From Mansonella perstans (lineage: Eukaryota > Nematoda > Chromadorea > Rhabditida > Onchocercidae): DNA of 64,000 nt. Location of the stretch: NCBI GenBank assembly GCA_037074765.1, contig JBAMDO010000026.1, forward strand, positions 186,001 through 250,000, read 5' to 3'. Each line of letters opens with the position of its first letter. Within the stretch, counting starts at the first letter, position 1. The position numbers were made by a program, and so were the translations under genes. Positions 39,901 to 51,730 of the stretch are shown here, piece after piece. Under the pieces are notes generated by a model that was given only the letters and a program-made list of their open reading frames with translations, was not told the DNA's origin and made no database searches.

Positions 39901-42900
39901 GCAATAAATTAAGCTCTATGAAAACGAAACACAGAGTTAGTTCGAAAACACTTTTCTAAACACTCTTCTGTCAGAAAACCTAAATTATCTGCCAGCATCA
40001 ACCAAATATACTTATCTCCTTTACTTATTAATAAATTTTTCTTGGATTTTCCTGTACCTCAGTTAGGAAGTTCTATATTCTAACATTGAAATATATGGTA
40101 GCCTTCGCATTTATCGCGTTCTTTTAAAATGCAACAAAAAGCAGCGGATAATACCTGATTTTTTGTTCCTTACAGAATAATGATGACATTACACCTATAG
40201 ATCGAAACGTTGCAAAGAATTTGAAAACTTGACTTGAAAATCCCGAAAAAAAAAATTTCTTGAGCATAACTTGACTTGTTCCTGAGTTGTGATTTACTTG
40301 TTAGCCAGAAAAAAAAACAGAAAAGAAAAACAGAAAAAAACCCATTCATGCTGTTACTTCCTCCAGGAACTAGTAATTAGCTAAGATCCATTCTTTTGTC
40401 GGCTAACCTAAATTATATTTATTACCTTTTGGATGTGACTCCTTATCCAACGCCACTGACATTGCACCCTTTGAAACGTCATGTGAACACTCTTAAAATT
40501 TGCAAAAATTTTGAAAAGAGAAACATGAAAAGACTCGATTCTTAACAGATAAAATGGAAAAATATTATTTTGCTTTTACACTGCGTAAGCTTACAAGGTT
40601 TTGGGGTTTCCTTTAAAATTTAATGGTACTAATTCCACCATCAGAAGAAAGATCATTTTTAATAAATGAGAAATAAACAACAACTGATTGAGAAATTCAG
40701 TTATGTTACTAGTCAAAGAATATCTGCACTGCAGAAAAAAAGGAAAACTAGAAGCAGTATCAAAAGAAAGAAAAGAGGAGGAAGGGAAACAAAATTTCCA
40801 GATTGATTTAAAAAAGACCTACACAAGATTTCAGCTGAATTTTGCAACTGATTATGACAATATAAATTGTGATGCACTGGAAAAAATGGAATGATTATTT
40901 TTTAAAAGTAAATCAAGGTTTGATTTACTGGCTGCGTCATTTACCTGTACTCTTGAATGTCATTATGACATATTGAAGAAATGAAGTTTAGAACTTGAAA
41001 CTAAACGATTCTTCATTCTTCATACTCCCTGAGCAATTAAGCTGTAGAACTTATTTATAATTACGACTCCAGAATAAAGTTAACGAAATAAAATTGGAAA
41101 ACGCAACAGAAACAGTTCCTCTAATTTAAGATGACCTTATAAAACTAAACGGTGTGCTCTTGACACACATGCGTCTTAAATCTGAATATACTGCAAAACA
41201 AACTTATTTCGATGTTTTTTCGCCGATATTTTGGTAAATTTCTTGGGTAGTGACCGGAGAGGAAATTTTTGGTTGTTAACGGAAATTGATTTCCAATGCA
41301 TTCCATATATTCTTTGCGCAACATAAGCGCTTCAGTCAATTCTCGAGCTGATTCTTTTAAATCTTCCAATGGGACCTGATGAATGTAATTTTAAAATCAA
41401 TGAATGAAAAGATCTCTAAAATGATAATATCCTACTATTATAAATTCAGGCAACAATATAACATTAAAATCTAGTGAATAACAATCTAGTGCTACAGAAC
41501 TCTGTCATTGCTATTCATGAGTAATATTCCTATTCCTCAGTCTTGAATGATATAGTGCAAAGAATTATGCATCATTTCATACTATGTTTGATATTTAAAG
41601 AGAAGGTAAAGTGCTCAAGAAAAGAACTATCATCAATAGACAATTAAGATACACTAATTTTTCACTTTAAATCCACTCTTTAAATTATAATTTACATATG
41701 TAATTTATATAATTATATATGTAAAATATATAATTTATATCAAATATATAATTAAAAAAGAAAGAGTGAATTTAAATGAAGTGAAAAAAATTAGCATTGC
41801 GAATACGTCTTTGTATCTTGCATTATCAAATTTCACTTTTCATGCTTTATTCTTTAGAGAAATGAAATATAAGAAATGCAAATTTGATAAGTAAAAATGA
41901 AAAATAAACGCTAAGACAAGCAATTTTAACAAACTCCAGAAAGTTCTTCGCCGGTTACTGCCATTCGTTGATAATTTACATCAACAGCATCCCGAAAAGC
42001 ATACATTTCTACATGTTGTGGTGAACGAGCGCGAATTTCCGCATCCTCATCCTTCCCGTCCAGCAGACTAAGCGGATTAATCTGTGGAAGAGAAGAATCA
42101 TCATAATGCGCTGATTCCATCCGAGCTCTGCAGATAAGAGATGAATTAATGAATTTCACTTTGATTTTTGCTACAGTGATACATATAAAACTCTGCACTC
42201 TACTTAAGTTTAATTTCATCGGTTTTAAATTCAGACGTATAATTGAACGTCGGCTTCATCTCATATGAACTGGAAGCTAGGCTTCGACATTTTCAGCTGG
42301 TTAGTATATTTCAAGCGATAATAAGCTGCTGCCGAAGGCTATAAATATTTGAATTGTAACTTTCCGACTTTTTGGAAAAAATAAATCAGAAAACACTAGT
42401 AATCTAACTGGCTATTAAACCTATACGTTCAGATACTAATATTTTTCAACTATACTGCTAAGAAAATTAACTCTAAGAAGAGTTTTCTAATTTAATGATA
42501 GCATTATTGATTTCATTCAAATCATTTCCTTTCAAGATTTTTTTGTTTTTTATCACTCTACATATTACAAAGGAAATTTATATCTTCTTTCGTTTCATAA
42601 AAATAAAATCAACTCTTTTTATAGTATCTCTGATACTGAGATTTCTTTACCTTATAATCCCTTGCTTCCAGAACTGCTTGTCCTAATTCATTTACTTTGT
42701 TAGTAATTCATTCTTGAGCTATGCTCTTGTAACTCCAGAAAGAAATATAAATACTGCTACGGTGCGGTTACTGTGATGAATTAGTATTCTCCCTTTAAAC
42801 ATCTTTCTATATTTACTCTTTTTGGGAACAAACATTTCAATACGTATGTTTTTCTTCCTTTTTTTATGTCTTCCAAGCTAGAAATCGTGCAATCCTGTAT

Positions 42901-45900
42901 GATCTATCTGATTTTGAAAGTAACAACAACCAACTTAAAATAAAAGTAAATCTCTTTTCCGTTCTGTTTAAGCAGGCAATGTCGCTGCCAATCTCCAAAG
43001 GAAAAATTACCAAATTGCTTTACACTAAATTCCCTAAATCTTTTTCTCTCAGTAAAGCAACATATATCAATCTTTCGAAAAATTCATAAATTTTATCTCC
43101 ACACAAAGTTACTTTACAACCTACTGTAGCACCTTTTCTTATCTTAAAACCAGAAATGGATTTTTTTGCAAACGTATACGAGGGTATGAAATAGCTCTCA
43201 ATATAGTCATTCTCAACCGTATATCTAGGTCTTCATATTTCTGCGTTTTCAAGCTCCTTGGCGCTATTTGTTATTTCACGCTGCAATTCGATGGGCAATG
43301 AATTTAAAATTTCAGTTGGATATACAGTATCATTATTGAGTCCTTCTGATTCTAGGAATATTTGATGGCCATTTTTTTCTGAATTTGAGATAAGAATAAT
43401 GAGACTTCAATGCCAAAATACCTGCTCGACTGTTCAAGTGATGATGCAAGAGAAAACTAATTCCACATGTTGGAACGATTCCTTACATTCTTTTTTCCCT
43501 CAGTTTACATTATTTTACCTATCTTTCCCATTATCTTTTTATTCTCAAGTCTTGAATTCAAACGTCAATAGCATGATTATGCATTTCCAGTTCAAAAGAA
43601 GATACTAGATCTAACTGACGCTAATAATAAGCTTTGAAATAATGAAATAAAAAATGCAAAAATGAACAAATACAATTGCTTACATGATAGACTAACGATT
43701 TAATTAGGATGATGAAACAAGAAATGTTATTCATATTATCATAGTTTGTTGAGATATTAATTCCGTATTTTAATTTATAATAAATGAATTATGCAATAAA
43801 TATTCCCTCTTTACAAAGTTGCCAATCATAAAAATACATGCAACATTTAAAATGAAGTTCATCTGAATTTACCGATTTGGCCAATTCTATAATTTTGAAT
43901 ATAACGGAAATATGTCCAAAATTTTTCAAGCAAATTACAATTAATGGAATTGCAGAGGATGATTTAAACAATTGTCTTAAGAATGCACCATTGATATCTG
44001 GCATGCATTAGTCATAATCATGGCAAGATAGATGTATTATCTGAACGACCGGACAATACTTTTATCGCAAATAAATTCTGATTCATCGGAATGTCAAACT
44101 GCGAAATTAAATTATTACTAACGACACTGACTGAAAAAAAATGATGAACAAATTATGACTCATTGCACAGAATTGCCGACAAAATTATCTAGAATGCTGA
44201 TGCCTGTAAAATTTAATTAACAGCAAGATTACCCTACTATTACGACAAATGCATGAACGATGATTATTTGCAAGCTTTCGATAGCGCTTAAATAACCTGC
44301 ACAGTATGAATGAAATAAATGAAACAAAGGATGAAAAAAAAAACAGGAAAGATTAATGAAATTAAGAAATAAGTGTAGGCGAGACCCACTAGTTTTTTTT
44401 CATCAGCCCCATGTAATGCAATGTCCTAAAGAGATTGTCCAAATTCAACTGTTGAAATTGATCTGAAAGAGTTTTAAACCAAATAGATTCTAAATAGGTA
44501 AGCATTTTTGCGATATGTATAATGTCAAAATGATCAGTGCATTAGGGTTACTTAAAAAAGTGTTGCTTTGCAGCAGAAAGAAAACTAAGGTCACCTGCAT
44601 ACCTATTTAGAATCTATTTGGTTTAGAACAAATTCTTTGTCCTTTACCCTACAGGTACAGAGCTGATTCTCAATATTACTTTCAAGAGTGTAGAAGCCCC
44701 TGTTCTGAGTGTAAATATTAGCTCCATATTTTATAAAAATTTTTATTAAATCAACAAGTTGTTCTTTGAAAGCTTGTTCTCCATCTAATCAAATGATTGA
44801 CAAATAAGCTGATGAAGCAAATGTACTGTTTGGAATATATGTTTTAAAGTATTTTGGATGACTGCAGTGATGATGGGATTATAATTATGATGATGATGGG
44901 ATTATTATGATGATTTACATTATGATTATTATGATGATTATGATGATGGGATTATTGCAATTATGATGGGTGCAATTATTATTGCAACTATCAATTATTA
45001 TCATCACTGATGGCTGCAATTATTATTATACGATTTTATATAGAACAAGAAAGCACTCGTTATTAGTCTTTTTGTTTTTCGATGCAAAGTCAAAAACAGA
45101 AAAAAGCGGTCCAAAATTGCCTACAAAAAAAGTAAAACTAAAGTTTGATTTCAAGATCGGTCTTTTAAATAATTAAATTAGTGAGTCATTTGTCTAGAAT
45201 TCGCCACCAAACTCAACTGTAGAATAATTAAAAGTACCCTACTAACATCATACATTTGTTTAAGGCTCCGAATAAAGGTGAAAGTAGAAAAGAAATAAGG
45301 GGCTAAACAAAACAAAATTCTTACGTCATTTCGACGAACTTTTCTAACCTGAAGTAATGAAATTCGCAATTGAAAAAAAGAAAGCTACATATAATCCTAA
45401 AAGGAAAAATGAGCTTCATTAATGAGGACATGAAAAGAAAAGCTCATAATAGAATAGCAGTTTTTAAATAAAATACGTAAAGCTATCAATTACCTATTTG
45501 TGAGCTGTCGATATATTGCATCTTTGCCTTCTTTCACTTCTATCGGATATTGCGAGATTTCAAAGGGAGGTGAAACCGTGTGTTGATCGGAATTTTCCAT
45601 AAATCCTACTTGAAATGGGCCAGAATCGAGAACGTCTGAATCGACTGTTGCTGAAAAAATCAAAACAGAAACTGATTGCAATTCAATAAATTCGCTACGC
45701 AAAAATACTGCTTAATACATATATGTGTAAAATAAATAGTTTACTCCATTAACTTAGCATTCTTTGAACTAATTCAGCAGTTCAAGCAGTTCAATTGGCT
45801 TATCTCTATGCATAACATATAGTGAAACTTTTTTTTTGTCACTTATTTGAGGTAAAAAAAAAAAAAAAAAAAAAAAAACGTTGAACAATTATTGTACTTA

Positions 45901-46373
45901 CACTCACTCAATTTTTGGAATGCTATAAAAGAAAAATGAAATATTCCAAATTTAATTTCATTTTTTTTTTCAATTCAACTCAATAATTACAATAAAGAAA
46001 ATGAATTAATTAAATTAATAGTATAATAAATGGAAAAAAATATGAAAGTAAACTTTTTAATTGTTATTTAAAATATACAAATAAAAAGATAACTTTTTTT
46101 TTTATAAAAAAAATATACAAAATGCAATGTGTAAAAAAAAGTATTACCTATAAATGGTGCTAATTGATCATTCATTGTTGGAAATGTTGAAGATTGTTGT
46201 TGAATTGGTTGGAATTGATCACATCCTGTTGAGTCATTATTATCATCAATAACAGCATTATTTGCAACCAGAAGTATGTTTGTGTCAGCGGAAGAAGGCG
46301 AAAAAAAATTGATTGATGGTGGAGTGCCAAACAAACCACTCAATGGGCATTTGCGATGTGCTGATGATGACAT
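33978..46373 (-). CDS. ampd-1: AMP deaminase
   Basis: Seventeen exons from 46148-46373 to 33978-34133 (others: 45494-45650, 41935-42127, 41204-41375, 38993-39102, 38107-38225, 37537-37666, 37312-37416, 37080-37116, 36581-36765, 36165-36328, 35764-35941, 35211-35323, 34831-34951, 34517-34690, 34239-34349) total 2,451 nt, 816 residues. It converts AMP to IMP and ammonia in cytosolic purine interconversion. All catalytic motifs of the metal-dependent deaminase fold are present: zinc ligands in VDTHIHAA (His 373, 375), His 642 with catalytic Glu 645 in RPHCGEAG, and the SLSTDDP pair (Asp 719, 720). Other signatures are [25 protein letters not shown] [10 protein letters not shown], and [20 protein letters not shown]. 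The Ser/Asn-rich N-terminal part is variable as in the family. Two introns use GC donors and several others have weak GT donors. Introns carry foldbacks, a bacterial rplE remnant and coding-like ORFs. Confidence 0.97.
41653..41794. repeat. Foldback (MITE-like) element in ampd intron
   Basis: Imperfect inverted arms of about 35-45 bp begin CTAATTTTTCACTT at 41653 and end as its complement near 41794. They flank a very AT-rich centre of about 60 bp. The shape is that of a small palindromic transposon. Confidence 0.5.
42985..43200 (-). pseudogene. rplE: Fragment of bacterial rplE (uL5), Wolbachia-like nuclear insert
   Basis: Minus-strand translation from 43172 gives [20 protein letters not shown] then [20 protein letters not shown], the core of bacterial ribosomal protein uL5 (AKKSIxGFKxRxGxxxGCKVTLxGxxMYEFxxRLIxxALPR). 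After REKD the match shifts frame and continues as [15 protein letters not shown]. The cytosolic eukaryotic uL5 (RPL11) is quite different, and animal mitochondria lack a comparable gene. The source is therefore bacterial; [11 protein letters not shown] and SVKQF...GNFSFG fit the rickettsial/Wolbachia type as I remember it. Both ends and the frame are broken and it lies inside an ampd intron, so it is a nuclear insertion and not contamination. Confidence 0.75.
43233..43388 (-). other. Coding-like ORF nested in ampd intron 3
   Basis: Open on the minus strand for 51 residues, including [20 protein letters not shown] then [20 protein letters not shown], ending at TGA. An acceptor-like AAATTCAG lies at its 5' side. 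The LPIELQREI stretch resembles short ubiquitin-binding or XPG-type helices, but this is weak. It abuts the rplE remnant. It may be an exon of a nested gene, a pseudogene piece, or more inserted DNA. Confidence 0.35.
43789..44004 (-). other. Coding-like ORF nested in ampd intron 3
   Basis: A 71-residue open frame beginning [20 protein letters not shown], with a possible internal donor (TCG then GTAAAT) about two-thirds through. Codon use looks protein-like, but no family is recognised and no second exon is proven. It is on the same strand as AMP deaminase and does not match that family. Confidence 0.3.
44471..44630. repeat. Perfect 24-bp inverted repeat, MITE-like foldback
   Basis: AAACCAAATAGATTCTAAAT plus AGGT at 44476-44499 is exactly complementary to 44601-44624. 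Pairing extends outward and inward with one mismatch on each side to about 34 bp, around a loop of about 100 bp. It lies in the 3.4-kb intron 3 of ampd. Confidence 0.7.
45902..45922 (-). other. Candidate 21-nt microexon of ampd
   Basis: Between the first two ampd exons, an acceptor TTTTATAG and a perfect donor GTAAGT flank exactly 21 nt on the minus strand. The flanking intron phase is 1 on both sides, so inclusion inserts seven residues (reading A-F-Q-K-L-S-E before S) without changing frame. Skipping is equally in frame. Confidence 0.5.
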
Positions 46374-48102
46374 ACTTTACTATCAGTTGCCGATCCAATT
46401 GCTGATTCACTGCTAATCCAATGCTAATCCAATGCCGTATCAACAACAGCAATTAAATTGTTTATATCTTTGCTATAATTAACAAATTTACAATTATACA
46501 ATTTATCCTCACTAACCTGAATTATATAAGCAAAATTTTGCAAACTTTTTTCAGTGTAACAAAAATGGATCAATCTAGTATATATTTAGTATTAGTAGTG
46601 TGTGAACACTGTTCCCATTCTATGATGCTCCTTTCATCTATTGTTAACGATATTAGCGAAATAGAAAGGTTAGACGATATAGGGTAATAGAAACTCTTAA
46701 ATGGAATATATATATATATATAGAGAGAGAGAGAGGTACAGAGAGACAAATATAAATGAAGAAAGAATGGAAGTAGAGAGAAAGAGAAAAATTACAGATG
46801 TCATTTTTAAACTTTATAGAAAAATGAAATCTTAAGAAAAAAGAAAAAATGTGAATTTATTGCTATTGGAGAAGAAAAAAAGTGCATAATTGGTCTGTGT
46901 GCTTTTTTCTTTTTTTTTTTTTTTTGGCTAAATTTCCTTCTTTTCACAAACTAAAAATATTATCAATGGTAAAAGTAGTTGCAAGCAAGTTTCCTATGTA
47001 TGTAATGGATATCCTTCATTTGATAAAATTACTATATGAAATAAATCCATGTTTATCATAATAAATAAAAGATAAACAAAACAAACAACGTGACATTCGG
47101 TAAATTCCATTCAAAGATAAACAAACAAACGACGTGACATTCGGTAAATTTCATTCAAAAATAAAAAAAATAAACGACGTGACATTCGGTAAATTCCATT
47201 CAAAGATAAACAAACAAACGACGTGACATTCGGTAAATTTCATTCAAAGATAAACAAACAAACGACGTGACATTCGGTAAATTCCATTCAAAGATAAACA
47301 AACAAACGACGTGACATTCGGTGAATTTCATTCAAAAATAAAAAAAACAAACGACGTGACATTCGGTAAATTTCATTCAAAGATAAACAAACAAACGACG
47401 TGACATTCGGTAAATTCCATTCAAAGATAAACAAACGAACGACGTGACATTCGGTAAATTCCATTCAAAGATAAACAAACAGACAACGTGACATTCGATG
47501 AATTTCATTCAAATGATTGGATTAAATATCGCACTGACCTTTCTCTTTATATAATTTTCTAATTGCTTCTCTCAGAATCATTTTATCTATCTCAAATTGA
47601 AATCTTTGAAAAGAGAAGAAGCAATTCCCTCAAGCATCACATATATATATATATATTTGAAAGGTTAAGTCTAAAGTTGGACAAATAATATTTGCTTGGC
47701 TAAATCTATAATACAATAATAATATTTGTAAAAGATTAAGCGATATTTTTTCTTTTCTTTACTAACAATTAAACACTAACCATTATAGCCCTAATTCTAT
47801 TATTATCTATATATTTATTAATAGTTAACATGTTTATGAGCCTAAAATTAGTTTATACGTGCCACTATCAATTAGATATTAGATATTTTAAAATTTGAAA
47901 TTTGCTTTTTTGCACTGTTCAATAATTTTTAATTTTTGCAATAAAACAAGTTGATTGATGAATTCAATCGAATTTTCTTTGCATCAGTGCCCTGCAACTT
48001 CTTGACATTACCGCCTATACTAATATCGTCCATCATTCCGTACCATCCCTCAGTAGTAAAAATTCAACTACTAATTAAAGAATCTGAAATTAATAAAATA
48101 TC

Positions 48103-48133
<31 letters not shown>

Positions 48134-50303
48134 AGGAAAAAATGGAGGATGTGTGCAGTGCGATCAGAAGAATTAAAATTTCCTGTTGTTTCCGCTAAAT
48201 GTCAGGATTGTTACTACGAATATAAAATTTATACAATGTTTTAAAATGTCAATTAGATGTTATGTTAATAGGAAATTATTTTCTTCAAAATTGCAGTCAT
48301 CATTACCTGTTAAGTGATAGTCATTATTGTAATGATAAAAATCGCCTTGGATTTAAATCATCATATTTGGTCACTTTTAATGACATTAATGTTCATTAAA
48401 CAATGTCACAAATAAATGCATTCATAAATATCAAAAAAACTGAACTGAACCAACACTCAAAAGATTTATGGCGAAGAAAAATAAACAATTGTTAAGGAAT
48501 GATGAAGCAATCGCAAATTTAATTTCGAATAAAAAGTCGTGAAAAAATTTTGCAAACTGCTTCAATCATTTTTCATTTCTTTGAAAGATGCAAAAACTTT
48601 TTTCAATAGATGACTGATAAGCCTTTGATATAATTGAGAAGGGAAAGGATTTTCACTATCATTCTGATAATCCAAATTATCATCCTTAATATAATTGTAA
48701 TTTGTACAGATCGAATCATTGCTAATAGCGAGAAAATCAGTTTTACAGAAGATAATTTCATTAAAATCAATTAAAATGCTGCATGTTCCACGTTATGCTA
48801 AAATATTTAATTATGATTGAAGTGAGTTTATGTTTAAGAATAAAAAATCAAGAATTGTTTTATGAATGAGTGATTCAAGCACTTCATTTTTCGATTTCAT
48901 TAAAGTACCGATTGCAAGATTCCGTCATATCGCGGAGTTTTGTGATGAGCATTAGAGTTGCGGTATGTCAATCATTGCACTGGATTTGGGAACAGTACCG
49001 TTGATCAATCATTAACCAGTTCATTTTTTGATCATTCGTTTCTGTATTATTGGAATGACGAAATGTGAAAGAGAAAGGAATTTTAAGATAAATATTGGGA
49101 AAAAGCCTACTGCTATATGCCAAAAAAAAAAATGAATTGAACGAAGTTGGTGTGGAAAGTGTAAGACAACAACGAATGAGATGAAAGGAAAGAAAAATTT
49201 GTCCGAGAAATTTGTCCCACATCGTCGTTGCCCCCAGCAACATTCAATAGCGTTAAGTGTTATGGATAGAAAGGTAAAGACATGATTTCTGACGGATTTT
49301 GATGATCTGTAAAAGATAAGAGGCATGATATTTTGAGATAAATAGAATATGAATAAAAAGCATGAGGCAGTTTCGATGCTTGCAAAAGATAGAAAAGATG
49401 CATTGAATAAAGTTTGTGTAAGGAGTGTTAAAAGGCGAAACGAAAATTGAGAAGTAAGAAAAATTGGAAAATTAAAAAAGTAAAAAGTTAAAAAGTAAGA
49501 AAAAATTAAGTGAAAAACTAAATTAATTAAATGTTGATTGAATGAATTTATTTGATTTTCTTACTAAAGCTCAAATTTTTTCTTTCAGTTCCCTTTTCTA
49601 TAGATGTGTTCCGCTATGGTTGATGCCACAACTGTAGTATCAAAAGCATCTGAAAACTGAAATGAATGAGATCTGACGAGAAAAATTGGCTCTCTTGAAA
49701 TTTCAAATTATCACGACAGAAAACATTAATTCATCAATGTGAAAATACTAAAGCAAAGTGGATGGAGACATGAAATTAATTGTTGTGAAAAAAATAGAAA
49801 TAGGAGATAACATTTTCAGCAAGTCATAATTTTCAGTTTGAAGATCCTGGAAAGAAAAAAAAACAAAACGATGTGTCTGATTTATTCCTTTGTGTCAACG
49901 TACTGTAAACAAAATGAATATGAAATATGCAAAATCTCCTACACATATATATGAAGTTAAAAGGATTTAATTAGTTCTTGAGCTGTGAATCTAAGAGGTT
50001 GGTTTTATCACGGTCAGTTCCACGTCATTTTTTTGGATGCTAATTAAATTCTAGAAATGATGTAATTTCGAATGCGGTTGATTGATTAGGGGTAATTGTT
50101 TATTAAAGATTTGAAAAGGCTATCACAGACGACTGTTATCATGCTTCCATTTTTTTCTTTCTGTTATCACTCTTTTATAATTGTTATATCTTGCTATTCA
50201 AATGATAAAGGTGCTGGATGCCACAATCAATTCCAACGTTTGGATTAAGACTGTTACTTGTACTTAATTGAAATGTTTTAACTTCAGGCAAAAAAAAGGG
50301 AAG
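46374..50303. other. Intergenic region upstream of ampd
   Basis: No gene recognised. It contains the ampd promoter side, a TA then GA microsatellite (46709-46737), the 44-bp minisatellite and an A run of about 29 (48103-48131). The Lys-rich frame at 47951-48244 is made by that A run. Frames at 48968-49326 on the minus strand are unsupported. Confidence 0.5.
47075..47515. repeat. 44-bp minisatellite, 10 copies
   Basis: The core TGACATTCGG occurs at 47091, 47135, 47180, 47224, 47268, 47312, 47357, 47401, 47445 and 47489, a period of 44-45 bp. Each unit carries ACGTGACATTCGGTRAATTY followed by CATTCAAAGATAAACAAAC. First and last copies are the most diverged, as expected for unequal exchange. 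It lies about 0.7 kb upstream of the ampd start. Confidence 0.95.
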
Positions 50304-50831
50304 ATGAGAATTATTGCAATCCTTAGCTTCCTTACCATTTCTCTGCTCGCTGTAAGTCTACTTAAAAAATTCCATTGCTATTAAAAAATGTCCTGGATTT
50401 GCTCTTAAATAATAAAAACGAATTCTGTACAAAATGAATCTTTCTGTTTTCAAGGTTTCATATGCCATTACATATGTCAAGGGTTCTAAAGGTCCACGAG
50501 GTGATCCTGGACCGACAGGTGAGCCAGGTCCCATTGGATCCAAAGGTCCTCAAGGAGTAAAGGGACAACGCGGTGAGAAAGGACGGCGAGGTCCAAAAGG
50601 CATTCCTGGTCAGGTAAACTGATTCTTACTCATTTTACACTTTCTCTGATCCTCTTGATCCATGTATATCGTCAATAACAATTAGAGAAAATTGTTATAT
50701 GAAATTTCTACTTTCAAAAAAGAGGTCTTTTTATTTGATTTTCTACTAGATTTCAATGTACAAAAAATTTTTTCCACTTCCATTTAATCGGCATAACAAA
50801 ACATTTGTTGCTTTTTCAGGTATGTTATTAG
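50304..50831 (+). CDS. Short secreted collagen-like protein
   Basis: Exon 50304-50351 encodes the signal peptide [16 protein letters not shown]. Exon 50455-50613 encodes a mature start VSYAITYVK and then about 15 uninterrupted Gly-X-Y triplets ([17 protein letters not shown] onward to GPKGIPGQ). The protein then ends either by reading into the intron (VN, stop at 50622) or by splicing to a tiny exon 50820-50831 (VCY, stop), about 72 residues. A CAG at 50285-50287 just upstream could be a leader trans-splice site. Far too short for a cuticle collagen (about 300 residues) and lacking the usual flanking cysteines. More exons to the right were searched for by eye and not found, so it may also be a truncated gene. 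Confidence 0.65.
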
Positions 50832-51595
50832 TTTCATTAAACACCCACCTTCACAGTTAACAATTTTCCAGTTGATTTAACAAGATGCGCAAAACAGTTA
50901 TTTAAATGTTATTCAAAAAAAAAAGATTTTAGGGAACAAATACAATGGCTTGATGCTAACAAGAAAAAACAAAATTTAATAACTTTTTTCATTTCTATGT
51001 ATTTTATTATGAAATTTAGTTCACCTAGAAATAAAAAGCTGCAGTGAGTGTTAATAATCTTTGTGCACACTGTAGTATCATTCAGACTTCTGGATACTTA
51101 TTATCTAATTTCCTTCTCTAGTTCTGCCTTCTGCTGAGATTAAAATAACTATCGACGAGTTTTAATTATCTTTTCTGGGATAATTCATTTTCAAATTTAT
51201 TAATTCAAATTCTGCGGAGGATTTTTTGCAAACACCATCAGTTTATACAAAACGATTAGTACACTGGCGTGAAAAAATTCCATTTCAAGTGCGCCGATTC
51301 AACAATTAAAAATTTTTTTTGGATATATTAAACAACTGTGAAAAAAACTATTCTGGAAGCATATAATTCGAAACAAATTTAATATTGAAAAAGAAGAAAA
51401 GCAAACTGATCCAATGAAATAGGTTTACTCTTCCTGTTTACAACATAGCTTGGCATAGTTTTTTTTTTTTTCAAAAATTATATTTTATGCGAAATATATT
51501 CTTCCTTTTAATATCTAATGAATATTTTTCACAACTAAAAAATTTACTAGAACAATTTTGTTACAAACAAACAACAGTGGAGGAATCCTTTGATT

Positions 51596-51730
51596 AATTT
51601 AAAACTCATGGCACTCATCGGGAAATTTTTCCAAATACAAATTAAATTGAACATATATCTTTTTGCTGCGACAGTGACGTCATTTTGTAAATTTTAAGTG
51701 GATCAATTATCAAGTGAAATTACAATGAAA
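51596..51730 (-). pseudogene. Diverged remnant of collagen-like exon 2 region
   Basis: The stretch aligns with 58150-58275, the intron 1, exon 2 and intron 2 region of the collagen-like gene at 57-58.4 kb, with many substitutions: the exon 2 equivalent reads AAAATGACGTCACTGTCGCA instead of an intact coding exon. The signal-peptide exon that should lie next to it is missing. It abuts the gap-free 852-bp duplicate. Confidence 0.65.

Noticed and set aside
42985..43200. rplE match as a host mitochondrial or cytosolic ribosomal gene
   Set aside because: The sequence is of bacterial uL5 type, frameshifted and without exons around it; host cytosolic uL5 is a different subfamily.
47075..47515. CRISPR array, because of regular 44-bp spacing
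   Set aside because: The whole unit repeats with no unique spacers, in a eukaryotic contig with introns; it is a minisatellite.
47951..48244. 97-residue frame with a Lys run
   Set aside because: The Lys run comes from a genomic poly-A tract; the rest is AT-biased without a recognisable domain.
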